This document shows, piece by piece, positions 1 to 7,590 of a stretch of DNA of 64,000 nt. The stretch's first letter is position 1, and each line of letters begins with the position of its first letter. Under the pieces are notes generated by a model, which saw nothing but the letters and a program-made list of their open reading frames with translations, was not told the DNA's origin and ran no database searches. Source of the stretch: Amycolatopsis sacchari (GTDB lineage: Bacteria; Actinomycetota; Actinomycetes; Mycobacteriales; Pseudonocardiaceae); contig NZ_FORP01000008.1 in assembly GCF_900114035.1 (NCBI RefSeq), positions 124,001 to 188,000 of the forward strand. The letters run 5' to 3'. Made by a program: the position numbers and the translations under genes.

Positions 1-378
1 ATCGTGCAGGCCACGGCCCGCGCGACGCTGGCCCAGCGCGCGGAGGTGCTCGGCGAGTACGCCCGGGACGACAACCCGCCAGACCCCGACGAACTCCTCG
101 CCCGCATGACCTCGGTCATCGATCCGGTCGAGGCCAGGTTCGGGGTGCAGATCTGGGGCGAGGCGACGACCAACCCCGCCATCGGCGCCATCGTCGTGGA
201 CATGATCGACCGGCTGCGGGCGATGGTGCGTGACTGCGTGGCGTCGTGGCTGGTCAAAGCCGAAGGCCACGAGCCTGCCGAGGCGCGGGAAAAGGCCGCG
301 CCCATCGCGCACCGGGTGCTGGCGCTCTACCTCGCTGAACTGCTCCGCATTGCCCTGCCAGGTGAAGGAGAACTGTGA
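1..378 (+). CDS. TetR/AcrR-family regulator, C-terminal part (5' truncated by window edge)
   Basis: The reading frame is open to the first base, so the N-terminal DNA-binding half lies outside the window. The visible 125 residues are an all-helical ligand-binding half, with a conserved Trp-Gly in the middle and an Arg-rich helix, as in actinobacterial TetR proteins. Its stop codon overlaps the GTG start of the quinone reductase gene (positions 375-378), so the two are translationally coupled and the regulator probably controls that gene. The missing HTH prevents a firm family assignment. Confidence 0.6.
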   Translation: MVQATARATLAQRAEVLGEYARDDNPPDPDELLARMTSVIDPVEARFGVQIWGEATTNPAIGAIVVDMIDRLRAMVRDCVASWLVKAEGHEPAEAREKAAPIAHRVLALYLAELLRIALPGEGEL

Positions 379-1391
379 AGACCATCGTCTACCGCGACAA
401 CGGCGGCCCCGAAGTCCTCGAACTCGTCGAGCGCGATGTGCCCGCACCCGGCGCCGGGGAGGTCCGCGTCCGGGTCGCCGTGTCCGGCGTGAACCCGACC
501 GATGTGCAGGCCCGCGCGGGAATGGGGCACGCCAAGAACTTCCCGGAGATCACCCCGCACCACGACGGTGCGGGCACGATCGACGCCGTCGGCGAGGGCG
601 TCGATCCGGGGCGGGTGGGCCAGCGGGTGTGGCTGTTCATGGCCGCTGCCGGACGGCCTGCGGGCACCGCTGCCGAGTACACCGTCGTGCCCGCCGAGCG
701 GGCCGTGCCGCTGCCCGACGACGCCGGGTTCGACGTCGGCGCCGCGCTCGGGGTCCCCGCCCTCACCGCGCACCGCGCGCTCACCGTCGCCGAGGACGGG
801 CCGCGCCGGCTGGCGCCCGGTGCGCTCAAGGACAAGGTCGTGCTCGCCGCGGGCGGGGCCGGTGCGGTCGGGCACGCCGTGATCCAGCTCGCGCGCTGGG
901 CGGGCGCGACCGTGATCAGCACCGTCAGCAGCCCCGGGAAGGCCCGCTTGGCCGCCGCCGCGGGCGCCCACCACGTCGTCAACTACCGCGAAGGCGACGC
1001 CGCCGCCGCGATCCGCGAGATCGCGCCCGACGGGGTGGACGTCATCGCCGAGGTCGCGCTCGGCGCGAACCTCGAACTCGACCTGTCGGTGCTCCGCTTC
1101 CGTGGCACGCTTTCCGTCTACGCCAACCAAGGCGGTGTCCCGGTCGAGCTCGACGTACGCCGCACGATGGTGCTGAACACCCGCTTCCAGTTCCTGGTGC
1201 TCTACACGGCCGGACCGGAGGTGCTCAACGCCGCCATCGAGGACGTCACCGCGGCCGTCGCCGACGGTGCCCTGCCCGTCGGCGAGGACCACGGTCTGCC
1301 CCTGCTGCGCTTCCCGCTCGACCGCGCGGCGGACGCGTACCGGGCCGTCGAAAGCGGTGCCGTCGGCAAAGTCCTGGTGGACCTCCCGTGA
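375..1391 (+). CDS. NADPH:quinone reductase-like zinc-independent oxidoreductase
   Basis: This 338-residue MDR-superfamily protein is close to the family length of about 325. The N-terminal GroES-like domain contains SGVNPTDVQAR, and the Rossmann domain carries the AGGAGAVG nucleotide-binding motif near residue 158. The catalytic-zinc Cys and the structural-zinc Cys cluster of alcohol dehydrogenases are absent, which favours quinone or enone reduction with NADPH. The GTG start overlaps the stop of the upstream TetR gene, and its own stop overlaps the GTG of the next gene. The substrate cannot be deduced. Confidence 0.85.
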   Translation: MKTIVYRDNGGPEVLELVERDVPAPGAGEVRVRVAVSGVNPTDVQARAGMGHAKNFPEITPHHDGAGTIDAVGEGVDPGRVGQRVWLFMAAAGRPAGTAAEYTVVPAERAVPLPDDAGFDVGAALGVPALTAHRALTVAEDGPRRLAPGALKDKVVLAAGGAGAVGHAVIQLARWAGATVISTVSSPGKARLAAAAGAHHVVNYREGDAAAAIREIAPDGVDVIAEVALGANLELDLSVLRFRGTLSVYANQGGVPVELDVRRTMVLNTRFQFLVLYTAGPEVLNAAIEDVTAAVADGALPVGEDHGLPLLRFPLDRAADAYRAVESGAVGKVLVDLP

Positions 1392-2755
1392 CGTCGGCGG
1401 GGAGCCTTCCGCGAAGCACCCCGGCCGAGCAGGGCGTGGACATGAGCGGGATCGACGCGTTCCTCGACGCTCTGGCGCCGCTGCCGGATGTCGAGCTGCA
1501 CAGCCTGATGGTGGTGCGGCACGGTCACGTCGTGGCCGAACGCTGGTGGCAGCCGTACCACCGGAATTCGCCGCGCTTGCTGTATTCGCTGAGCAAGAGC
1601 TTCGTCTCGACGGCCCTCGGCTTCGCGGTGGCGGAGGGCCTGGTGGACCTGGACGCCACCGTGCTGTCCTACTTCCCCGGCTGGGACAGCCTGGTGACCG
1701 ACTCGCGGTCGCGGTCCACATTGGTCCGGCACGTGGCGGCGATGGCCAGCGGGCACGCGGACGAGCGGGAGGCGCAGGCGCTTCGGGCCGGCAACGGTGA
1801 TCCGGTGCTCGGCCTGCTCCGGTTGCCGCCCGAGTTCGAGCCGGGCACGTTCTTCGCCTACAACCAGCCCTGCACGAGTGCCCTCGCCGCGGTCGTGCGC
1901 AAGGTCAGTGGCAGCTCGTTGACGGAGTTCCTGACGCCGCGGCTGTACGAGCCGCTGGCGATCGACGTCCACGGCTGGGCGCGTGACGAGAACGGTGTCG
2001 AAGCCGCGCATTTTGGACTGCACACCACGACCGAGGCCATCGCCAAGCTCGGCCAGCTGTACCTGGACGACGGCGTCTGGTGGGGAAAGCGGTTGCTGCC
2101 GGACGAGTGGATCGCGGAAGCCACGCGGGCACAGGTGAAAACCGACGGTACCGACCCGGACTGGCGGCAGGGTTACGGCTTCCAGTTCTGGGTCAGCAGG
2201 CACGGCTACCGCGCCGCGGGCGCACACGGGCAGTTCGCGCTGGTGCTCCCCGAGGCCGACGCGGTGGTGGCGATGACCGCCCAGAGTCCGAACATGCAGG
2301 CAGTGCTGGACGAGGTGTGGACGCACCTGCTCCCGGCGTTGATGGCGGAGCGCGGCCCGGCAGGGCCGTGGCCGACGCTGTCTCCGTCCCTGCCGGTCCC
2401 GGCGGGCACGGCCGGCCCGATCCCCGCCGGAAGGTATTTGCCCAAGCGCGGCAAGGATTTCCTGCGAGCGGTCGACCTGAGCGAGGACGCGATCACCCTG
2501 CTCGACGACGGCCCACCCGTCACGGCAGCGCTCGGCCCGCCGCGCAGTTGGACGACGAGCGGTACCCACGCCACGGCGTACGCGTGGTCCGGCGGGTTGC
2601 TCCAGGTGGACGTGATCTTCCTCGACACCCCGCACCGGCTACGTCTGACGTTGGATCCGGGGGATGCCACGTTCGAGGCGGTGTGGCAGTCGCCTCTGGT
2701 GGCGCCGCAGCCGTTGGCCCGACTGCGCATGCCGCGTGAAGTTGGGGCTGGGTAA
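1388..2755 (+). CDS. Class C beta-lactamase-like serine hydrolase
   Basis: The protein has 455 residues if it starts at the GTG that overlaps the stop of the upstream reductase (ATGA-like GTGA). An open frame extends much further upstream but has only antisense-like Arg/Pro-rich translation there. The serine beta-lactamase/esterase fold is shown by the SxxK motif in YSLSKSF (about residue 67), a Tyr-x-Asn in FAYNQ (about residue 156) and an HGQF segment replacing the KTG box. No signal peptide is visible, so it is probably a cytoplasmic esterase or amidase (EstB-like) and not a true beta-lactamase. It is the last gene of a three-gene run. Confidence 0.82.
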   Translation: MTSAGSLPRSTPAEQGVDMSGIDAFLDALAPLPDVELHSLMVVRHGHVVAERWWQPYHRNSPRLLYSLSKSFVSTALGFAVAEGLVDLDATVLSYFPGWDSLVTDSRSRSTLVRHVAAMASGHADEREAQALRAGNGDPVLGLLRLPPEFEPGTFFAYNQPCTSALAAVVRKVSGSSLTEFLTPRLYEPLAIDVHGWARDENGVEAAHFGLHTTTEAIAKLGQLYLDDGVWWGKRLLPDEWIAEATRAQVKTDGTDPDWRQGYGFQFWVSRHGYRAAGAHGQFALVLPEADAVVAMTAQSPNMQAVLDEVWTHLLPALMAERGPAGPWPTLSPSLPVPAGTAGPIPAGRYLPKRGKDFLRAVDLSEDAITLLDDGPPVTAALGPPRSWTTSGTHATAYAWSGGLLQVDVIFLDTPHRLRLTLDPGDATFEAVWQSPLVAPQPLARLRMPREVGAG

Positions 2756-2778
2756 GGGAAGAGGAAGCGTGCCGACCG

Positions 2779-3210
2779 ATGCCCGTGGATGACGAACCGA
2801 TAAGTCGTTCGCGCGGCGACCGCTCACGCTGCAAGACTGTCTCGACGGCAGCGTCGGGCGGGGATGCCTCAGCCAGTGCGGAGCAGATCTTGCAGGCGCC
2901 TCATCCTCACCGGGCCAAGCAGTTGGGCCGAGGTGTGCGCGGTTTCGACGAGCACGAGTGGGAGGCCTGCCGCTACGACATCGTGGTCGAGGGCTCCATC
3001 GCCAAGTTCAGCCGGTACCCCGAACTGCGCCGTTTCCTGGTCGGAACCGGCGAGCGGGTGCTGGTGGAGGCCAGTCCGCGCGATTCCGTCTGGGGCATCG
3101 GACTGACCCAGGACGACCCGCGAGCCAACGACCCCGAACAGTGGCAAGGCCTGAACCTGCTGGGCTTTGCCCTGGCCGAAGCCCGAAACGCGCTCGCCGG
3201 GCTGACGTGA
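2779..3210 (+). pseudogene. NADAR-family (N-glycosidase-like) gene with internal deletion
   Basis: The C-terminal three quarters match the NADAR/YbiA-like family: AKQLGR, KFSRYPELRRFLVGTG, LVEASPRDSVWGIGL and GLNLLGFALAEAR. The normal N-terminal segment with the TAEHxMxAxKA helix that carries the catalytic Glu is missing. A different forward frame at about 2845-2880 encodes DGSVGRGCLSQ, which resembles the block normally preceding that helix. The two frames meet at the shared bases GCCTCAGCCAG. This looks like a short deletion that joined the frames, so the product is probably inactive. A truncated but expressed protein cannot be excluded. Confidence 0.55.
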
Positions 3211-3274
3211 TCACGCTCCCGCCGGACAAGCACCTGGCGGCACGGGTGACGATCTCGGCCCCGCGAACCCGCAA

Positions 3275-3625
3275 TCACAGGTCGGTGGCGCGGGGATGCC
3301 GGGGTCCGTAGAGGCCCACTTGACTGCCACCGGGTAGCGGGATCCGGCTCAGGCGCCCCCATCGGGCTTCGGTGACCTCCGCGCACGTGACGCCCTTGGC
3401 GGCCAGTTCGCTGATCGTCACGTCCAGATCGTCGCACATCAGGTACAGCTCGTGAGAAGCGTCGGCCTCGGCGGGGTGCACGGCGACCTCAGCGGGCGGA
3501 AGCTTGAAGATCAGCCAACCGCCGCCGGCGTCGACATGCGGGTAGTCGAGGACCTCACGGAAAAACGATCGGTCAGCTTCCGCGTCATGGCTGTAGATGA
3601 TGACGTGCGCTCCAGAGATGCCCAT
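3275..3625 (-). CDS. VOC-superfamily (glyoxalase/bleomycin-resistance-like) protein
   Basis: A 116-residue single-module VOC protein, with two beta-alpha-beta-beta-beta repeats visible around HVIIYSHDAEADRSFFREVL and HELYLMCDDLDVTISELAAKG. Metal-ligand positions are plausible (first-strand His, Glu in the SHELYLM strand), but the substrate is unknown. It lies alone between the NADAR remnant and tRNA-Lys on the opposite strand. Confidence 0.8.
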   Translation of the reverse strand: MGISGAHVIIYSHDAEADRSFFREVLDYPHVDAGGGWLIFKLPPAEVAVHPAEADASHELYLMCDDLDVTISELAAKGVTCAEVTEARWGRLSRIPLPGGSQVGLYGPRHPRATDL

Positions 3626-3663
3626 GCGACCACCGTCGCAGTCAGCTGTCTCGAAGGGGAGAG

Positions 3664-3736
3664 TGGGGCGCCTGGGGCTCGAACCCAGAACCTACGGATT
3701 AAAAGTCCGCAGCTCTACCAATTGAGCTAACGCCCC
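3664..3736 (-). tRNA. tRNA-Lys(UUU)
   Basis: The reverse strand folds as a complete 73-nt cloverleaf. The acceptor arms are GGGGCGT and GCGCCCC, the D-arm GCTC/GAGC, the anticodon loop CTTTTAA with anticodon TTT, and the T-arm CTGGG-TTCGAGC-CCCAG. The discriminator base is A. CCA is not encoded. Confidence 0.96.
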
Positions 3737-3786
3737 CGGTGGCCCCTGCCGGAGCGGGGCACCGCCACGTAGCCTAGTCGTTCCTC

Positions 3787-4194
3787 TCACCCTTGCGGTA
3801 CGCGGGCCGTCCGGCGGAGCCACAGCAGGCCGATCACCGGCAGGACCAGCGGGATGAACAGGTACCCCTCGCCGTAGCCCGACCACACCGTCGCGTCCGG
3901 GAAGGCCGCTTTGTCGAAGATGCTCAGCGTCCCGACCGTCAGCACGCCCAGCAGCTCCACCGTGCACGACGCCAGCGCCACCCGGAACGACATCGAGCCC
4001 GAGCGGGCCAGTGCGACCGTCGCCACGATGTAGATCACCGCGGCCACCGCCGACAGGACGTACGCGACCGGCGCCTCCGAAAATTTCGTCGCGATCTGGA
4101 CCGCCGCCCGTGACGTCGCGGCCAGTGCGAAGATCGCGTACACCGCGACCAGGATCCGGCCGGGACCCGTCGCCGTCTTCCGCTGCTCAGGCAC
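3787..4194 (-). CDS. Small integral membrane protein, function unknown
   Basis: A 135-residue protein with four predicted hydrophobic helices and a basic C-terminus (LLWLRRTAR). It overlaps the end of the upstream membrane gene by 8 bases, so the two form a coupled pair and probably act together in the membrane. No catalytic motif is visible. The type is conserved in actinobacteria, but I do not recognise a function. Confidence 0.7.
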   Translation of the reverse strand: MPEQRKTATGPGRILVAVYAIFALAATSRAAVQIATKFSEAPVAYVLSAVAAVIYIVATVALARSGSMSFRVALASCTVELLGVLTVGTLSIFDKAAFPDATVWSGYGEGYLFIPLVLPVIGLLWLRRTARVPQG

Positions 4195-4552
4195 TCGCGC
4201 CTCCCCAGATCTCGTGCAGCCGCAGCACCATGACCGGGATCGCCAGGCACACCACGCCCAGGATCACCGTGCTCGACCGGCTCCGCTCCGCCAGCGCCCA
4301 CGCCGTGCCGGCCGGGATGATCACCAGCGAACCCACCAGGTACGCCAGGAACGTCGCGAGGCTGCCCGGGTGACCGCCCCGCACGAGCCCCACGATCCCG
4401 ATGACCAGCTGCACCACCAGCAACACCTCGACCACAGCCAGTGCCACGAGCAACGGCCGCTGCGGTTCCCGGTTCCGCGCGGCGGCCACGAAGGCCCAGG
4501 CGGCGACGAAAAGCGAGGTCACCGCCACCGCTACCGCGAAGCCCGAGATCAC
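4187..4552 (-). CDS. Small integral membrane protein, function unknown
   Basis: A 121-residue protein with four hydrophobic segments: an N-terminal helix from ISGFAVAVAV onward, then VVEVLLVVQLVIGIVGLV, FLAYLVGSLVIIPAGTAWAL and VILGVVCLAIPVMVL. It is first in a two-gene unit with the following membrane protein (8-base overlap). The resemblance in size and topology suggests the pair could form a hetero-oligomer, which is inference only. Confidence 0.7.
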   Translation of the reverse strand: MISGFAVAVAVTSLFVAAWAFVAAARNREPQRPLLVALAVVEVLLVVQLVIGIVGLVRGGHPGSLATFLAYLVGSLVIIPAGTAWALAERSRSSTVILGVVCLAIPVMVLRLHEIWGGASA

Positions 4553-4672
4553 CTGCCGAGCTTAACCCGGGCCCCGTCACCCCTACTCGCGGGTGAAGCA
4601 GGGGCGGCAAAAGAACCGGCGGCCTGGAAGTTATGCCTCCATTTGGGTGGTGTAGTCGTTACGCCGGGTCTT

Positions 4673-4690
4673 CGTTACCTGGTGGTAACG
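4673..4690. promoter_or_regulatory. Inverted repeat upstream of the lanthipeptide operon
   Basis: The perfect dyad CGTTACC-TGGT-GGTAACG lies about 105 bases before the lanKC start codon. A half-copy (CGTTACG) occurs at about 4657-4663. The position suits an operator for a pathway regulator, but no ramR/amfR-type regulator gene is present next to this operon, so the binding protein is unknown. Confidence 0.4.
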
Positions 4691-4796
4691 CGGGCGTGCG
4701 TGGTCCCAACAACGCCGAAACGGCCTATTGGTATTCACCGGGGTCGGGGGTGCAAGATGGCGGCACCGCAAAAATTGCCGCGGAGGAGCCCCCGAA

Positions 4797-7337
4797 ATGG
4801 ATCTCAGGTACGAGGCGTTCTGCTTCGCCGATCCGCTCTTTTTCGACGAGCAGCGGAACACCGCCGAAAGCGGTGAAGAATTCTCGAAATCGCTGCCCGA
4901 ACCTGACGGCGGGTGGCTGTGCGCCGAGCGGGGGGTGTGGCGCTACTTCCGCCCTGTCGACCGCGATCTTCCTTCGCAGGGCTGGAAAATCCACGTCTCG
5001 GGCACGCCGTCGAACGCCCGCCGGGTACTCGTCGAGGTGTGGCGGTACTGCCTGGAAAGATCGATTTCCTTCAAGCACCTGCGCACGGTCGAGATGGTGC
5101 TGGCGAACAATTCAAAGTACGCGGCGCGGGAGGGCAGCGGCAAGCTCGCCACTATTTATCCGAGTGACAACAATGAGCTGAAACGCGTACTTCATGATCT
5201 GTCGGGAGTTCTTTCCGGGGAGTCCGGGCCCTACATTCTCAGCGATCTGCGCTACGGTGGAGGTCCACTCCACGTCCGTTACGGTGGTTTCTCCGAGCGC
5301 TGGGTGGAGGCCGACGGCCGCAGAGTGCTCGCCGTGTGCAAGCCCGACGGGACACTCGTCCCCGACGAGCGGACCCCCACCTTCCAGCTGCCGGACTGGG
5401 TCGAGCTGCCCGAGTGCCTCGCCCCGGACCTGGCGGCCCGCCGCGGCGGCGACCCGGCGCAGTTCCCCTACCGGGTGACCTCCTCCCTGCACTTCTCCAA
5501 CGGCGGCGGGGTCTACCTGGCCGAGGACAAGGCCGACGGCCGCGAGGTCGTGCTCAAGGAGGCCCGCCCCCACGCCGGACTGGACCGCGACCACGTGGAC
5601 GCCGTGGCCCGCCTCCACCGCGAGCACGACGTGCTGCGCCGCCTCGCCGGCATCCCCGGCGTGCCCGCCGCGCACCGCCTGTTCACGGTCTGGGAGCACC
5701 ACTTCCTCGCCATGGACCGCGTGCCCGGCATTTCCCTCGCCTCCTGGCTCGCCCACCACTACCCGCTGACGCGCCGCGACGCCGCCGAGCGTGACCTGCC
5801 CGCGTACGCGGAGCGGGCGAACGCTCTGCTCGGCAGGCTCGCGAAGCTCCTCGACGCGATCCACGAGCGCGGCATCGTCTTCGGCGACCTGCACCCCAAC
5901 AACGTGCTGGTGGACGACGACGACCAGGTAGCGCTCGTCGACTTCGAACTCGCCTTCCCCGCCGACGCGCCCGGCCGCCCGGCGCTCGGTGCGCCCGGGT
6001 TCAAGGCCCCGCCGGGGCTGACCGGCGTCGCCATCGACGACCACGCGCTCGCCGCCCTGCGGCTGTGGCTCTTCCTGCCGCTCAACGCGTTGCTCGAACT
6101 CGCTCCCGGCAAGCTGCCCTCGCTGCTGGACTTCGTGCGGGACCGGTTCGGCCTGCCGCCGGACCACGGGGCCGAGCTGGTGCGGCCCGGCCTCGAACCG
6201 ATCCACACCGACCTCGACGACCCGGAACCGGACTGGCCGCTCGTCCGCAAGGCCATCGCCACGGCCGTCCTCGCCAGCGCCACCCCCGACCGCACCGACC
6301 GGCTCTTCCCCGGCGACATCGACCAGTTCCAGGTCGGCGGCGCCTGCTTCGCCGTCGGGGCCGCGGGTGTGCTGCACGCGCTCGACCTGACCGGCGGCGG
6401 ACGGCACCCCGAGCACGAGCGGTGGCTGATCGAGTCCGTGCGGCGTGACCCGCCCGCCCGTCCCGGTTTCTTCGACGGCGCCCACGGGATCGCGTACGTG
6501 CTGGAGAACTTCGGCTACCGGGACGAGGCGACCCTCGTGCTCGACGAGTCCGCCGCGCTGGTCGAGCAGACCACCGAGCCGGGCCTGTGGTCCGGGCTCT
6601 CCGGCATCGCGCTCAACCTGCTGCACTTCGCGGACACGCGCGACGACCGCGAGTACCGCGAGCAGGCCGTCCGCATCGGCGCCGAGCTGACCGGGTACAC
6701 CCCGGCCCCACCGGGGAAGTTCGCCAAGGCCGGGCTGGTCAGCGGCTGGTCGGGGCCCGCGCTGCTGTTCGTGCGGTTGTTCGAGGAGACCCACGACCGG
6801 GCGTGGCTCGACGCGGCCGACCGGGCGCTCAACCGGGAGCTCGAGGAGTTCGTCGAGACCGACGACGGCTCGCTCCAGGCCAAGGACGGGCGGGCCCGCA
6901 CCCTGCCCTACCTCGCGGTGGGCAGCGCGGGGGTGGCGCTCGTCGCCGAACACCTCGCCGCGCACCACCCGGACGCCGAGAGCGTCGCGCGGCTGCGGGG
7001 GCTGCGCGAAGCGTGCCGCGGCGAGTTCGTGATCCACCCCGGTCTGCTGTACGGGCGGACCGGGCTGATGGCCACGCTCGCGGCGGGCAGGCACCGCGGG
7101 GCGGACCCGGTCGCCGAACGGGCGATCGAGGTGCACCTGGCGCGGCTGGCCTGGTACGCGATCCCCTTCCGCGGCGGCATCGCGTTCCCCGGCAACCAGC
7201 TGCTGCGGCTGTCCATGGACGTCGCCACGGGTGGCGCCGGGATCCTGCTCGGGCTCGGCGTCGTCCTCGACGGCACACCGGTGCTGCCGTTCCTCGGCGG
7301 CCCACAGGCTTCGGTCCGACCGGACCGGGGAAAGTGA
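4797..7337 (+). CDS. Class III lanthipeptide synthetase LanKC (RamC/AmfT-like)
   Basis: An 846-residue trifunctional enzyme that dehydrates and cyclises the precursor encoded just downstream. The start is ATG 4797 behind GGAGGAG; an in-frame upstream ATG has no ribosome site. Domains in order are an N-terminal phospho-Ser/Thr lyase domain (about 1-215, containing KIHVSGT), a protein-kinase domain (about 224-500, with VLKEARP, catalytic GDLHPNNV near 363 and VDFELAF near 381) and a C-terminal LanC-like cyclase domain (about 520-846). The cyclase lacks the Cys-Cys-His zinc ligands: SGWSGPA and GLLYGRTG stand where WCxG and CHG would be. That identifies class III and not class IV. The gene order matches ramC-ramS-ramA-ramB. 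Confidence 0.93.
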   Translation: MDLRYEAFCFADPLFFDEQRNTAESGEEFSKSLPEPDGGWLCAERGVWRYFRPVDRDLPSQGWKIHVSGTPSNARRVLVEVWRYCLERSISFKHLRTVEMVLANNSKYAAREGSGKLATIYPSDNNELKRVLHDLSGVLSGESGPYILSDLRYGGGPLHVRYGGFSERWVEADGRRVLAVCKPDGTLVPDERTPTFQLPDWVELPECLAPDLAARRGGDPAQFPYRVTSSLHFSNGGGVYLAEDKADGREVVLKEARPHAGLDRDHVDAVARLHREHDVLRRLAGIPGVPAAHRLFTVWEHHFLAMDRVPGISLASWLAHHYPLTRRDAAERDLPAYAERANALLGRLAKLLDAIHERGIVFGDLHPNNVLVDDDDQVALVDFELAFPADAPGRPALGAPGFKAPPGLTGVAIDDHALAALRLWLFLPLNALLELAPGKLPSLLDFVRDRFGLPPDHGAELVRPGLEPIHTDLDDPEPDWPLVRKAIATAVLASATPDRTDRLFPGDIDQFQVGGACFAVGAAGVLHALDLTGGGRHPEHERWLIESVRRDPPARPGFFDGAHGIAYVLENFGYRDEATLVLDESAALVEQTTEPGLWSGLSGIALNLLHFADTRDDREYREQAVRIGAELTGYTPAPPGKFAKAGLVSGWSGPALLFVRLFEETHDRAWLDAADRALNRELEEFVETDDGSLQAKDGRARTLPYLAVGSAGVALVAEHLAAHHPDAESVARLRGLREACRGEFVIHPGLLYGRTGLMATLAAGRHRGADPVAERAIEVHLARLAWYAIPFRGGIAFPGNQLLRLSMDVATGGAGILLGLGVVLDGTPVLPFLGGPQASVRPDRGK

Positions 7338-7355
7338 CAGGAGAAAGGCGAAACG

Positions 7356-7502
7356 ATGGATCTGGTTCTCGACCTGCAGGCCATGGAAGCCCCCGAGCAC
7401 GGCGGCGGCGGCGACGGTGGCGGCCACCCGATCAGCAACCTGAGCCTGCTCGCCGGCTGCGCGAACAGCACGCTGAGCCTCCTGGGCTGCAGCACCATCT
7501 GA
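7356..7502 (+). CDS. Class III lanthipeptide precursor (SapB/AmfS-like)
   Basis: A 48-residue peptide encoded 18 bases after lanKC, with ribosome site AGGAGAAAGG. The leader starts MDLVLDLQAMEAPEHG and contains the LxLQ recognition motif typical of class III leaders. A Gly-rich linker follows. The core contains two labionin/lanthionine-type blocks, SNLSLLAGC (Ser27, Ser30, Cys35) and STLSLLGC (Ser38, Ser41, Cys45), then STI. The strongly hydrophobic core and double-ring layout resemble AmfS and SapB, the surface-active peptides that help aerial hyphae emerge. Ring type (labionin or lanthionine) and the leader cleavage site cannot be read from sequence. It is too short for most gene callers. 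Confidence 0.93.
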   Translation: MDLVLDLQAMEAPEHGGGGDGGGHPISNLSLLAGCANSTLSLLGCSTI

Positions 7503-7590
7503 TCGGAGCGGGTGGGAGCGGCGCAGGCCAAGTGCGCCGCTCCCATTCGTGCCTACCGCGTCCGGCCCCGTCGGGGCAAGGAGGTTCCAC

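Noticed and set aside
230..1387. Long open frame upstream of the serine hydrolase GTG
   Set aside because: It runs through the reductase gene in another frame and encodes Arg/Pro-rich shadow sequence without family features.
4797..7337. Class IV (LanL) assignment of the lanthipeptide synthetase
   Set aside because: The cyclase domain lacks the Cys-Cys-His zinc ligands required for class IV, so class III is preferred.
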